Source: Macrotis lagotis (Eukaryota; Chordata; Mammalia; Peramelemorphia; Peramelidae). Taken from it: DNA of 64,000 bases. Positions within the stretch are counted from its first letter, which is position 1; each line of letters begins with the position of its first letter. This document shows positions 50,266 to 60,600 of this stretch, piece by piece. The notes below the pieces were generated by a model, which saw only the letters and a program-made list of their open reading frames with translations, made no database searches and was not told the DNA's origin. The translations under genes and the position numbers were made by a program. The stretch covers positions 624,103,352 to 624,167,351 of the forward strand of contig NC_133666.1 in the NCBI RefSeq assembly GCF_037893015.1. Reading direction: 5' to 3'.

Positions 50266-50369
50266 TTGGCTTTCATGTCATTATATGTCATTCTCATGTC
50301 TAACCTCTCCATTAAGAGTAGTATTCTCCCTGGATCTATCTCTATGTCTTTTTCTTTCTCTCTTTCTCT

Positions 50370-50374
50370 GTCTA

Positions 50375-50430
<56 letters not shown>
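50370..50430. repeat. (CT)n microsatellite
   Basis: About 29 CT units. The Ser-Leu repeat open frames across it are artefacts. Confidence 0.97.
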
Positions 50431-50432
<2 letters not shown>

Positions 50433-50439
50433 CTTGCTC

Positions 50440-51830
50440 TCGTTCTCGCTCTCACTCTCTCAACTCTTATTTCATCTTAGCATCCCCCATGGGTACAACT
50501 ATCATCCCTATAATAACTCCCAAATATATATATCCATCTCTAAATATCTAAATACTCCCAGTTTCCAATCCCACATCTCCAACTGCTTGCTGGACTTCTG
50601 CATTTGGATTAATGTTTCCAATCCAACATATTCAAAACAGAACTCTTTATTATGCTTCCTATGTAAGCCCATCTTTCTTCCAAGCTTTCCCTTTCTTTTG
50701 AGGGTATTACCATGGTTTCAGTCATCCCAGTTCACAACCCAGTAGTCATCCTTAATTTGTCTTTTCTCTTTCATCCCCCAATCTATTATTTTACCTTTAC
50801 AACATCTCTAAATTCTGTCTCCTCTTCATTCACCTGGCCATAGTAACTGACTGGGCCCTCAGAATCTCTTGAACTATTGCAATAACTTCCTAGTAAGGCT
50901 CCCTTATTCCAGTTTCTCCCCTACACAATACAGCTGCCAAGATACACACCTGATCATATCAGATCCCTGGTCAAAAATCTTCATCAGGTGGCAGCTAGGT
51001 GGCGTAGTAGATAGAGCACCAGCCCTGGAGTCAGGAGTACCTGAGTTCAAATCAGAACTCAGACACTTAATAACTACCTAGCTGTGTGGCCTTGGGCAAG
51101 CCACTTAACCCCCTTGCCTTGCAAAAAAACAAAACAAAACAAAAAAAAAACAACCCAAAAACTAAAAAAAAAAAAAAAATCTTCATTGACTCCACATTGC
51201 CTCTATGATCAAATACAAACTCCTTAAGTTGGACATTTAATGACCTACACAATTAGCTCTCACCTTTCCAGACTTAAACTTTACATTACTCCCTTGCATT
51301 CCTGCCAAATTGGCCAACTATTATCCTGAGCTTCACATTCCATCTCCCACCTTTGCACAGGCTGTCCCTCAAGCCTGGAATGTACTCCCTCTTCTCCCCA
51401 GGAAAACCTTTCCTAATCCTCCCTAGTTATTACAGTTCTTTGCTTCTCCCAGACTTTCTTGCATGTAATTGTATCTAGTGTTTCCCTTAAAGCTGCCTCA
51501 GGGTCTTTGCGTAATTAGGAGGATGGGATGGTCAACTGGAACAAAAATCACAAATTCTCCCCCAGAGAGATTTCTCTTGCCTATTTCAAGACAGCTCAAA
51601 TCTCACCTCCTGAAGGTTTTCCTTGGTCCCCATCTATCTCCCCTCCCCCCCCACCAGTGCCTGCCTTCTGTCACTGTATATATCTTTTAGGTACACGCTT
51701 GTTTGCATGTCTCCCTCATTAGAATATGAACTCTTTGAGGATGGGTACTATGTTTTTACCTTTCTTTCTTTCCCCATTGCTTAGTACAAGGCCTGCCACA
51801 TAATAATGCTTAATAAACACTTAACAGGCA
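50440..51830 (+). repeat. L2 LINE, long 3' region, split by a SINE
   Basis: 'aactatcatccctataataactcccaaat', 'ggacttctgcatttggatta', then after the SINE 'tcattgactccacattgcctctatgatcaaatac', ctttgcacaggctgtccctc, ending 'atgcttaataaacacttaac'. Confidence 0.85.
50985..51174 (+). repeat. WSINE1-type CORE-SINE with 12-bp target duplication
   Basis: ggcagctaggtggcgtagta to cttgccttgcaaaaaaacaa with a long A-rich tail. aaaaatcttcat at 50973-50984 and 51175-51186. Confidence 0.96.
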
Positions 51831-52186
51831 GTCAGAGAACACATTAACTCAAAGCAGGAGGCATTACTTGAAATGAAAATTAAGGTGAATCACAAAGGCA
51901 TAAATGAAGCAAAAATGGTCCAATTCTGAACTGGCTCTATCCTTCCCATATTCAAGTGGGGATGGGGGTGGGGAGGGAATTAATGCTGATCTATACTGCT
52001 ACCTCCTCACAGACAACTCACTCCAGCAGGTGTGTTAGGTGTTTGCAGTAGCAGCTGTGGGGTTGTTGGGTCGAAGCTACATTTTGGAAAATCTCATTTT
52101 ATTTTGGGGGGGTTTAATTTTTGCTGCCTGCCCTCTTCCCATCACCCATTGATACAGGAAAATGGAAAACTGATAAGCCCCAGGTT
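51831..52186. other. No gene or repeat recognised
   Basis: Mixed-composition DNA leading into the tandem duplication at 52187. Confidence 0.4.
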
Positions 52187-52353
52187 TATATTCTGCCAGA
52201 CTCTGCCTAGTCTATTCCCCTTTCACTCTTGGCCTGACAGGATAGAGCATTTATCCACAGGGTTGCCTGATATATTCTGCCAGACTCTGCCTAGTCTATT
52301 CCCCTTTCACTCTTGGCCTGACAGGATAGAGCATTTATCCACAGGGTTGCCTG
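52187..52353. repeat. Perfect tandem duplication, 84-bp unit, two copies
   Basis: The unit at 52187-52270 is repeated at 52271-52353 with no difference over 83 bases (it begins tatattctgccagactctgc and ends ccacagggttgcctg). Identity implies a very recent origin or an assembly effect. Confidence 0.97.
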
Positions 52354-52475
52354 TCCAAGCAGCTTTCTTCTCTGCTGGTCCCATACCTGCCTCTTAGATC
52401 AGGGTCCAGTTCACTTCACAGTATGGCAGGCTAGAGCATGGTGGGTATTTCTTCCCTTTGCCTTTCTGTGTCTTC

Positions 52476-52506
<31 letters not shown>

Positions 52507-52740
52507 CTTAATTTGCAAAGTAGTAGGCTCTTCTTTACTGAAGGTCTTCAAGCAGAGAGTGGATGACCATTTTTTGAGCCCTTCCTGGGATCCAGCTGTT
52601 TTAATTATGTGAGTGCAAACTATCTCACTTAGTCTCCAGGATCTTGGTGGCCACAGACTTCCAGATCTTTACAACTTATGCAGCTCTTCACCTGTGCTCT
52701 TCATCTTACTATCCATCTGCCTTCCGAATTTCACTCATGC
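52354..52740. other. Unassigned DNA with poly-A run
   Basis: A 27-base A run at 52480-52506. An L3/CR1-like scrap lies at about 52535-52580 (tgaaggtcttcaagcagaga, ggatgaccattttttgagc). Confidence 0.45.
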
Positions 52741-52751
52741 CCTCCTTTTCT

Positions 52752-52903
52752 TTTTTTGTTTTAGGCTTTTTACAAGGCAATGGTTCAGTGGCTTGCTCAA
52801 GGCCACACAGCTAGATAATTAAGTGTCTGAGGCTGAATTTGAACTCAGGTACTCCTGACTCCAGGGCCAGTGCTCTTATCCACTGTGCCACCTAGCCACC
52901 CCA
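52752..52903 (-). repeat. WSINE1-type CORE-SINE, reversed
   Basis: ttgttttaggctttttacaa to gtgccacctagccacccc. Confidence 0.94.
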
Positions 52904-53100
52904 CTCATGCCCTCCTACTATCTTCTTTCACACTTGCCTACTTACCTGGATGAGCACCCTAACCATCTGACCTAGACCCCTGCACTCTATACCTCCAGAA
53001 TCTATGTCCTTAAGAAAAGCCTGGAGAAAGTTAATCCCTTCATCTTTGGAACTCCTGCCCCAGGGACCCAGACTTCTTGATTAGTGGTTTCATGTCTATT

Positions 53101-53436
53101 TATTTTTATTTTTTTTTCTTGTTAAAGATTTTATTTTGAGTTTTACAATTTTTCCCCCATCTTACTTCCCTCCCCCACCCCCCACAGAAAGCAATCTGTC
53201 ATTCTTTACTTTGTTTCCATGTTGTACATTGATCCAAATTGAATGTGAAGAGAGAGAAATCACATTCTTAAGGAAGAAACAAAAAGTATAAGAGATAACA
53301 AGATCAGACAATAAGATATGTTTTTTTCTAAAGGGAATAGTCCTTGAACTTTGTCCAATCTCCACGGTTCTTTTATCTGGATACAGATGGTATTCTCCAT
53401 TGCAGACAGCTCAAAATTGTCCCTGACTGTTGCAGA
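53101..53436 (-). mobile_element. Short 5'-truncated L1 insertion (3' UTR only) with 13-bp target duplication
   Basis: tttcatgtctatt at 53088-53100 and 53437-53449 flanks 336 bp of reversed L1 3' UTR, closely similar to the copies at 15.57 and 30.75 kb ('ttgatccaaattgaatgtga', aacaagatcagacaataaga). Confidence 0.95.
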
Positions 53437-53589
53437 TTTCATGTCTATTAAATGGGCAAACTTGCCCACTGTATTGAGCTGGCCTTAGACTCAGACCATA
53501 ATTCATCTTAACATCTCATCCAGCTATTCATCCATGTTATCTCCACTGTCTTACCTGCTGGGTCAACCAGTCATTCAATAAATATTTAT

Positions 53590-53830
53590 TAAGCACTTAT
53601 AATACTTACTAGCTGTGTAACCTTGAACAAGTCACTTGACCCTTGCATCCAGGGCCATCTCCAGTCATCTTGATTTCTATCCTGCCACTGGACCCTGATA
53701 GGTCCAGAGGAGAAAGTGAGTCTGTGGTGACTTAGCACAGCGCCCCGTCCCCCACTCAAATCCAACTCACTTGCTTGTTCTGATATCACCTCCCTGATGT
53801 CATGGTCTTCCAGAAGGAGGGACAAATATC
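53590..53830 (+). repeat. Composite marsupial CORE-SINE
   Basis: 'actagctgtgtaaccttgaac', gccatctccagtcatcttga, agtgagtctgtggtgactta, ctgatgtcatggtcttccag: the same family as 35703-35986, opposite sense. Confidence 0.85.
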
Positions 53831-54640
53831 TTCATCATCATTATATGACAGGTAATAGACTAAATTCTAAATTAAAGCAGAGGAAAAAGCCCCTGCTTTC
53901 AAGGAGTTTCTGATCTAATAGAGACATACAAGATAGGTATATGCAAGGTAATGCCCAAATATTTAAGCTCCTTAAGAACAGAGGCTTTCATTTCTTTATA
54001 TCCCTAACTCAGGGCCTGTCACAACTGATTAATCAAGCTTATTAAATGCCTGTGGACTGATTAATTAAAATGTATCCTTCTAGAAGCCTTCTGGTTCATT
54101 TCCTCTTCTGACCTTACAAACCATCCTAAAACATCTCCTTCAAGAAACATTCTGGTTCTCTTCTTCTGATACTATAAACCTCTTAATCAACTCCACTGGC
54201 TCACATCACCTTCAGGATCAAAAATGAAATCTTTTGTTTGGCTTTCAGTGCCCTTCTTGACCTATCTCTTCCTACCTTTCCAGTTACATTTTGTGGCATC
54301 TCACCCTGCTCTCCTTTCGGGGACACTGGCCAAGCTGCTCCTAAAGACTCTTCCCTGGCTCTCCTCCAAGCCTGAATATGCTTCCTCCCTCATCTTGCTA
54401 CTTGGCTGCCCTGGCTATGAAATCTTGCCCAGTCTTTAATCTTGGTGCTTTCCCTTTCAAATACCCGGCCCCCCAACCCCACCCCAGTATTCGGTTTACA
54501 GAAGTTTGCATGTTCTCTCCCGCCTTGCCCCCCCCCCCCCCGCCCCGCATTGTAAGCTTAAGGAAGTGGGTTTTTTTTGTATCCCCAGTGCTGGCATAGT
54601 AAGGATATGCTTAATAAACGTTAGTTGGCAAACATAATTC
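53831..54640 (+). repeat. L2 LINE 3' region
   Basis: ttaagctccttaagaacaga, 'ccactggctcacatcaccttcaggatcaaaaatgaaatc', ttggctttcagtgcccttct, ending 'ggatatgcttaataaacgttagttgg'. A poly-C run interrupts it at 54530-54541. Confidence 0.75.
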
Positions 54641-54789
54641 ACTTGTGCATCTCTCTCCCAAGCACCTATCATTCTGGGTTTGACCCCAGTCTAAGCTGAT
54701 CATCTACGAGCCCTGGCCAAGCCCGATCTTGGCCCATCTGGTGCTCAGCATGAGCTCTGCATACACCAGTCACTAAATGAATGTTTCTT

Positions 54790-55530
54790 GGATGAATGAG
54801 CTGGTATTGCGGAAGCCCGACCTGGGGGTGGCCTCGCTCCTGGCCTCCGGACCGTAGCGAATCTGGGGGCTCTGGATGTGCCCCCTTTTAGGGGCGGCTC
54901 CAGGTCCTCCTCGTCACACAAGGTGTCGCTATGACCCCCTCCAGAGAAGCACCCCCACTTCTCCCCCCACCCCGAGCCACGTGTCTTAGCCAGGGCCGCC
55001 CCCCGCGCTCTGCGCAGGCCCGGCCAGGGACGGGCGGACGGACCACCGAGACTCGGAGTCCTCCCCACAGCCTATTGCGGCCCCGGGCGCATTCCGACCT
55101 AGGATTGGGCAGCTCCCCCAAGAGGGGCGGGAATCTGGGGCGACACTTCCGGTCGGGGAGATCGGGCTCTCCGTGGGGGCGGTTCGGGGTTCAGTGGGGC
55201 CGGTCTGTGTCCACCGCCCCGGTCCCCGGCGCGGCCCCGGAGCGGAGGGTGAGTCCCGGCCGGCCCCAGACGTGGAGGGGTAAGGGGGAGAGTCGGGGAG
55301 GGCCCGGGGTCCCCCCCCATTGCCTGCGCCGCCCCTCCGGTCCCCCTTTCTCCTTCGCCTCCCTCTGGTGTCCCCGCGGCTCCCGGTCTTCCACTCTCCC
55401 CTCCCCGGAGACCCCCTTCTCCTCTGCCGGCCCCTCCCCTCCCCGGGGTTCCCCCGCCTGCCCTCTCACCAGGGTACCCCCTTCTCGCTTCCGCCGGCCC
55501 CCTCCGCTGTCCACGGTCCCTGCTTCTCAC
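54790..55530 (+). promoter_or_regulatory. CpG island 3, promoter of the right KRAB zinc-finger gene
   Basis: CpG-dense DNA with an ETS-like cacttccggtcgg (55144-55156). It grades into the polypyrimidine tract to the right. The start exon at 61992 and the strand of the donor at 55249 fix the direction as plus. Confidence 0.8.
55150..55248 (+). other. Probable non-coding first exon of the right KRAB-ZNF gene
   Basis: Ends in GGAGG|gtgagt (donor at 55249-55254) within the CpG island. The 5' limit is inferred from the ETS-like site and typical KRAB-ZNF first exons of about 100 bp. Confidence 0.5.
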
Positions 55531-57080
55531 CCCACACGTCCCCTCCCCTGCCCACTCCCCCCCGTGTCTTCTCCGACACTCCTTTTGCCCCCCTCGGCCC
55601 GGTCCTCTGTTCTGTCTCCTGCCTCCCGTCGGCCCCCTGCCTTGCCTGCAGCCCCCGATTTTCGCTCCTGCCAGTCTCCTCCCTTGCCCAGAGAGATTCT
55701 CACCCTTTAGCCCGTGCGGGCTCTTCCCTTCTCGCTCCCGTGGGCCCCCTTCCCTACCGCGGTCTCTCCCCGGTCCCACTGTCTCCTCCCCTGCCCAGGG
55801 ACCCCCCTCTCTTTCGTCCTTCGAATCTCCTCTCCTGTTTGGGGAGAGTGGTCTTCCTTTTCGCCCCACCAGCCCCTCCCTTCCCTACCCGGAGGGCACC
55901 TCCCCTCGCTTCGACCCACAGCCCTGTTTCCTTCCCTGCTAACGATCCCCCCTTCTCATTCTCTGTAGCCCCCTCCCGGCTCCCTCTTTGCTTAGACTCC
56001 TCCCTTCTGGCCCCCACTGACTCTCTTCCCTGCTCACCTCTCCCTCTTAGCTCCCTCCTGCCCCTCTCCCCCCTTTACCTGCCCAAAGTCTCCTCCAGCT
56101 TCTGCCCACCGACCTCCTTCCCCTACTCGGGATCCTGCCCTCTAGGCCTCTCCTCAGCCGGGCTCCCTCCTCTTATTCGCAACAGTTCATTCCCGTGCAG
56201 GGCCCCCCTCCAATCTCTCATCCCCCCTTTTTTCTCCCTCCGATGCCGGCAAGTTCCCTCCCTTCACTCCCCTTCCCCCCTTTACCTCCCCTTTCATAAA
56301 TATCTTACCCTCCTAACTTCAGCTCCCCTTCACACACCTCCCCTCTCCTGCAGTGATCTCCACTCTTGGCTTTGCCAGATATCCCCTCTCTTCCCCACCC
56401 CCTTCATCAATCTTTTTTTACAGAATTCCCTTTCGGTGCCTTTTCTGCCCCCTTGTCTAGGTAGTCCTCTTCTCTCACTTCTCTAGCCCCTGCCCCCACA
56501 GGGTCCCCTTTTCTCTCCCTCTTTGCCCTGCTCCTCCATAGATTCCCCCCCCTTTCCCCTCCAGGTACCCTTCTCTGAGGCACGCTGGTTTCCTTAATTG
56601 TCCCCTTCTCTACTCCTTCCTTCCTCAATTCCACTCCAATTCTCCTTCATTGCACCAAGCATCCTCTCTCCCTAAACCCCAGAGCTCCACATTCTTCCCT
56701 TTTCATTTGCCAGAGCAGGCATTCCCTCTGTCTGAGATCTGTCAGTTCCCTCCCCTGCCTCAGGCCCTCTCCTCTCACTGTTAGCAACCCTTTCTTTCCC
56801 TGCCCTAAACTGGGCCTCCTCCTTTCCAGTCCCCTTCTTTTTCCTGTGCCTCTGCTAGCCCCCTCCACTTTTCAGTTTTCTCCCTCCACCTCTGCCAGCC
56901 CTCTTCTCTGCAGGGGATCCTCTCTCTCCTACATTCCTTCTTTTCCCAGCTTCCATAGATTTTCCTTTCTCTACCAATTCTGTCTCCTTCCCCCCTTTTC
57001 CTCTTTTCGACTTTACCTAACCCTCTTCTCTTACCTCCCCTCTCCTTCCATGAAGTTTCATTCCTCCCTTCTATCATTCT
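55300..57080. repeat. 1.8-kb polypyrimidine tract, decayed minisatellite
   Basis: The plus strand is roughly four fifths C+T for about 1.8 kb. A motif like tctcctcccctgcccaggga recurs with drift (55542, 55674, 55781, 55871, 55927, 56021, 56740 and others) at irregular spacing, often near 50-55 bp or twice that. CpG content falls from left to right. The 388-codon open frame (55320-56486) and the opposing Gly/Arg/Glu-rich frames follow from this composition. Confidence 0.8.
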
Positions 57081-57119
57081 TTCATTTCTCCATCCCCCTA
57101 AGAGTTTATACAAGACAGA

Positions 57120-57955
57120 ATCTTTAGAAAGGTGGGTTGGACTTGAAGGTTTCAGGTGTTTGGGGCACTGCTTAAAGGAGTTCTAGGACAAGGTAGACAC
57201 ACTCACGTATGGATGGTTAGAGGACTGACAGACACATGGATATGTATGTGGTTGTGAGGAGATAGACACTTTTGGGCAGACCCAAGTACATTCGCATAGA
57301 AAGATATACATTTGTGCATGTCACACAAGACACTACCTGTCCAATCATAGCTGCACACTTTACATAAACAGGTGCTCCATTCCATAGATCACTTTCCTGA
57401 GTGTCTTAGCTGTTAGCACTCATTTGAGAACACCCAGAGGTCCTTTAAAACTTTAGGGCCAAAACTTTGTGGTAGTGCTGATCAGGTCTGCCTTGTATTT
57501 GGTGTGTGAGAGTTAGTCTCTATTGACTGACCTGTGGTTTAACAAGTGTTACTTTTAGACACACAGGGATATTACTAGATATTTGGATCTGTTTCCTCAT
57601 GTAAAATGAAGGATTTCTGCCAAATGATCTTCCAGTTCCAGCTCTTCATTTTGCTTGCTGTGTATGCAGGGAGGGAGGACCCTGTGCTAGATGCTTGACC
57701 AGAAGGAGGAATCCAGACGTTGTTTCTGCCCTCTTGGTGGCAGAATCCTATGATTTAGTTTCCTTCTCCCAGTCTTGATCTTCAGGTGCCTTTATCTGTG
57801 AGAAATATGATTGTACATATATGAGAACTATTCAAGCTTCATGTGAAATGATGGTGAAACAAGTAATTAGCCAGAACTAAAAATACAAGTTTTTCCATTA
57901 ATGATAATATCTTTTGTTTGTAAACTGCTTTATGTACCTTTGCATCCATTTTCTA
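57120..57955. other. First-intron DNA of the right ZNF gene, mostly unassigned
   Basis: A MIR-like scrap at 57590-57655 ('tgtttcctcatgtaaaatga'). Otherwise no recognised repeat or exon. Confidence 0.45.
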
Positions 57956-57962
57956 TTGAGCT

Positions 57963-58115
57963 TTTTTTTTTAGGTTTTTGCAAGGCAAATGGGGTTAAGT
58001 GATTTGGCCAAGGCCACACAGCTAGGTAATTATTAAGTGTCAGGCTGGATTTGAACTCAGGTGTTCCTGACTCCAGGACCGGTGCTCTATCCACTGAACC
58101 ACTCAGCCGCCCCTC
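57963..58115 (-). repeat. WSINE1-type CORE-SINE, reversed
   Basis: tttttttaggtttttgcaag to aaccactcagccgcccc. Confidence 0.95.
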
Positions 58116-58344
58116 TATTGAGCTTTACAACAGATCTTTGAGGGAAGGAATGATTTGCCTAATTTAATAGATAAAGAAACTGAGGCTTAGAGAAAGTGGC
58201 AGTCAGAAATAGAGCTCAGGTTTCCTGATGCTTGGTGACTCTTTCCACTTCCTTCTGTTGTCTCTATGGAAGGATTATTATAATAGCTTGAGTCCATCAA
58301 GTTTAGACTAAGGAGAGAGAATTACAATTAAATTCTCCCTTGAG
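58116..58344 (-). repeat. MIR remnant, reversed
   Basis: Probably one MIR with the preceding SINE inserted: 'tttgcatccattttctattgagc' to its left; agataaagaaactgaggctt and 'atagagctcaggtttcctgatg' to its right. Confidence 0.7.
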
Positions 58345-58360
58345 CTCTATGTCAATTTTT

Positions 58361-58504
58361 TTAGTTTTTTTGCAAGGCAGTGGGGTTAAGTGGCTTGCCC
58401 AAGGCCACACAGCTAGATAATTATTAAATGTCTGAGGCCACATTTGAACTCAGGTACTGCTGACTCCAGGGCTCATGCTCTATCCACTGTGCCACCTAGC
58501 CACC
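58361..58504 (-). repeat. WSINE1-type CORE-SINE, reversed, 16-bp target duplication
   Basis: ctctatgtcaattttt at 58345-58360 and 58505-58520; body tttttgcaaggcagtggggt to gtgccacctagccacc. Confidence 0.97.
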
Positions 58505-58520
58505 CTCTATGTCAATTTTT

Positions 58521-59583
58521 AAAGACCATTTCTTATCCCTCAGAACTTGAGGGTGCTACTTTTGTTAGCGATTCTGCAAAGGGTTGCAAAATTCTTTATC
58601 AGCTTAGATGCAGCCAATTAAATCTGAATTTAAAGGCAAACTTTAATTAATGATGAATTAAACTCATATTTCTGTTTTACATGTCATTTGTGTCTATGCA
58701 TTTTATATTTTATGTGTGCTAGGTCTCCACATGTCATATTCCCATTGATGCTATTTCCATTCTCTGAAGAATTCAGGTAATCCATATAAAATACCCAGTG
58801 AGGTGACAGATGTTCTCTCTCAATTTCAAAATAGATTTTAAAAAGGGCTATTCTTGTTCCAAGGAATTTAGAAAACACATGAACTTTCTTCTCTCTGGGT
58901 CCCATAAAGTTGCTCTGAAAAGAATGCAGAACCACTTTTTCCTGTCATGCTAAACAAGTCTGCAGGAAGTTCACTTTTCTTTGGTGACTTTTTTTTTCTT
59001 TGGCAATTTTAATCCTTGATTTACAACATAAAGTTGAAAAGATATCAAGGTATGAATTGAATGAGTTGACATCAAAGCTACCTCCCAAGTAGATGAATTG
59101 CCCTGATTGCCCAAAACCAAAGTGGGAGCTAAAAACCCATTCTGCAGATGTTGACTGAGTTTTCTCTGTGTCCAGAATGTTCTAGGGCTTTATGGGAGGG
59201 GAAAAATGTAGGCCCTTCTTTCTGGGAACTTGAGTGGAAGAATGGATTAGAAGGCCAGGTGTACTTTTCATGGCTCCATGGTGAGCAGGTGCTTCTTTTA
59301 TTGTCCTGTGGCTTGACTGAAGTCCTCCCCAGAACCAATCAAGTGTCCTGGAGGTTATTAAACACTGGGTTTAAGCACAGTTCTGCAGCTGTTCTATTTA
59401 CTGTCTCCCCCCCCCCCCTTTTTGATTATATATTTTATGTGTGATTCCTTTTTTGCCACTTCTCACAAGGATATCGCCCTTGGCATTAAGCTACAGCCCA
59501 CCCAGTGTTCACCCTTGTCCTTAAGGTCACCCACAATTTTTATTCCTCAGAGACTGTTATTCCATAGTGTGCAGCATTATTTG
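58521..59583. other. Unassigned intron DNA
   Basis: No recognised repeat or splice-bounded exon. A poly-C run is at 59406-59418. An open frame at 59148-59444 shows no known domain. Confidence 0.4.
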
Positions 59584-59598
59584 TCATTGAAAGATTTT

Positions 59599-59765
59599 TG
59601 TTTGTTTGTTTTTGTTTTTTAGGTTTTTGCAAGGCAAATGGGGTTAAGTGGCTTGCCCAAGGCCACACAGCTAGGTAATTATTAAGTGTCTGAGACCGGA
59701 TTTGAACCCAGGTATTCCTGATTCCAAGGCTAGTGCTTTATCCACTGCGCCACCTAGCTGCCCCC
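59599..59765 (-). repeat. WSINE1-type CORE-SINE, reversed, 15-bp target duplication
   Basis: tcattgaaagatttt at 59584-59598 and 59766-59780; near-consensus body to gcgccacctagctgcccc. Confidence 0.97.
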
Positions 59766-59814
59766 TCATTGAAAGATTTTAAGCTATCTCTGGGACTTCA
59801 CTGACTCCCCAGTA

Positions 59815-59960
59815 ACAAAAATTCCAGTGGCAGAAAGCTGCTCTGCAGTTGCCTGGAGGCCTTGAGAGGCTAATGAACATACCCAGGGTCATTCAGGATT
59901 CATCAGAAGCATACCTTGAACTCAGGTCATTTTGACTCTCTTTGGTCACTATGCGTCTTC
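59815..59960 (-). repeat. MIR remnant
   Basis: 'gccttgagaggctaatgaacatacccagggtcattcagg', ccttgaactcaggtcatttt. Confidence 0.6.
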
Positions 59961-59968
59961 AAAAGAAT

Positions 59969-60127
59969 GGGGTTTTTTTTTTGGTTTTTTTGCAGGGCAA
60001 TGGGGTTAAGTGGCTTGTCCAAGGCCACACAGCTAGGTAATTATTAAGTGGCTGAGGCCGGATTTGAACTCAGGTACTCCCGATTCCAGGGCCGGTGCTC
60101 TATCCACTGTACCACCTAGCCACCCCA
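59969..60127 (-). repeat. WSINE1-type CORE-SINE, reversed, 8-bp target duplication
   Basis: aaaagaat at 59961-59968 and 60128-60135; body ttttttgcagggcaatgggg to gtaccacctagccacccc. Confidence 0.94.
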
Positions 60128-60159
60128 AAAAGAATACTTTTAAATGAGAGTTTGTGCCA

Positions 60160-60600
60160 CAAAATATCTTGAGATCATCGAGGACTATTCAGTCTCCTAA
60201 GCTTATTGTACATCTGAAATACCTGCCCTAGATATATGCCCTACCAGCCTGCTCATTCATTTGCATAACATAATTTGATCAATATAGATTTTTTCATCCA
60301 TTTAGTTTCTCCTATTTAGATTGTTTATCTGATCTTTTCTCAGCTGCTATGGATCTCAGTGAGGAGACCCTTTCAAGGTAATTAGGGCAATGTCATCTGC
60401 AAACAGAGGCATTTGGAAGACCTTACTATGTATAAATTTCCCATTCTAATTGAATCATAGCTTAGAATGTACTCCATAACAAAAGTGAACACCAGAGAAT
60501 TAATGTATCCTATTTGTTGCCTCACTTGATAATGCTACTCAGAAGACATTTGAATAATTTAAGTAAGTTACCTCTTATTGCATCTAACAAGTAATCATAA
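60160..60600 (-). repeat. Old LINE reverse-transcriptase fragment (RTE-like), reversed
   Basis: The minus strand reads L-F-A-D-D-I-A-L-I-T-L around 60371-60408, with the catalytic FADD box at 60403-60392. The neighbouring text ('caatgtcatctgcaaacaga', 'gtactccataacaaaagtgaac') resembles RTE-clade LINEs rather than the L1 copies of this window. Broken elsewhere. Confidence 0.6.

Noticed and set aside
55320-56486. 388-codon open frame in the pyrimidine tract
   Set aside because: It consists of Pro, Leu, Ser and Phe from C/T-rich DNA. Opposing frames are Gly/Arg/Glu-rich. No conserved motif and no codon structure beyond base bias.
59148-59444. 98-codon frame with CPEC and tryptophan-rich stretches
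   Set aside because: No C2H2 spacing, no splice sites, no recognisable domain. Length is within chance for this base composition.
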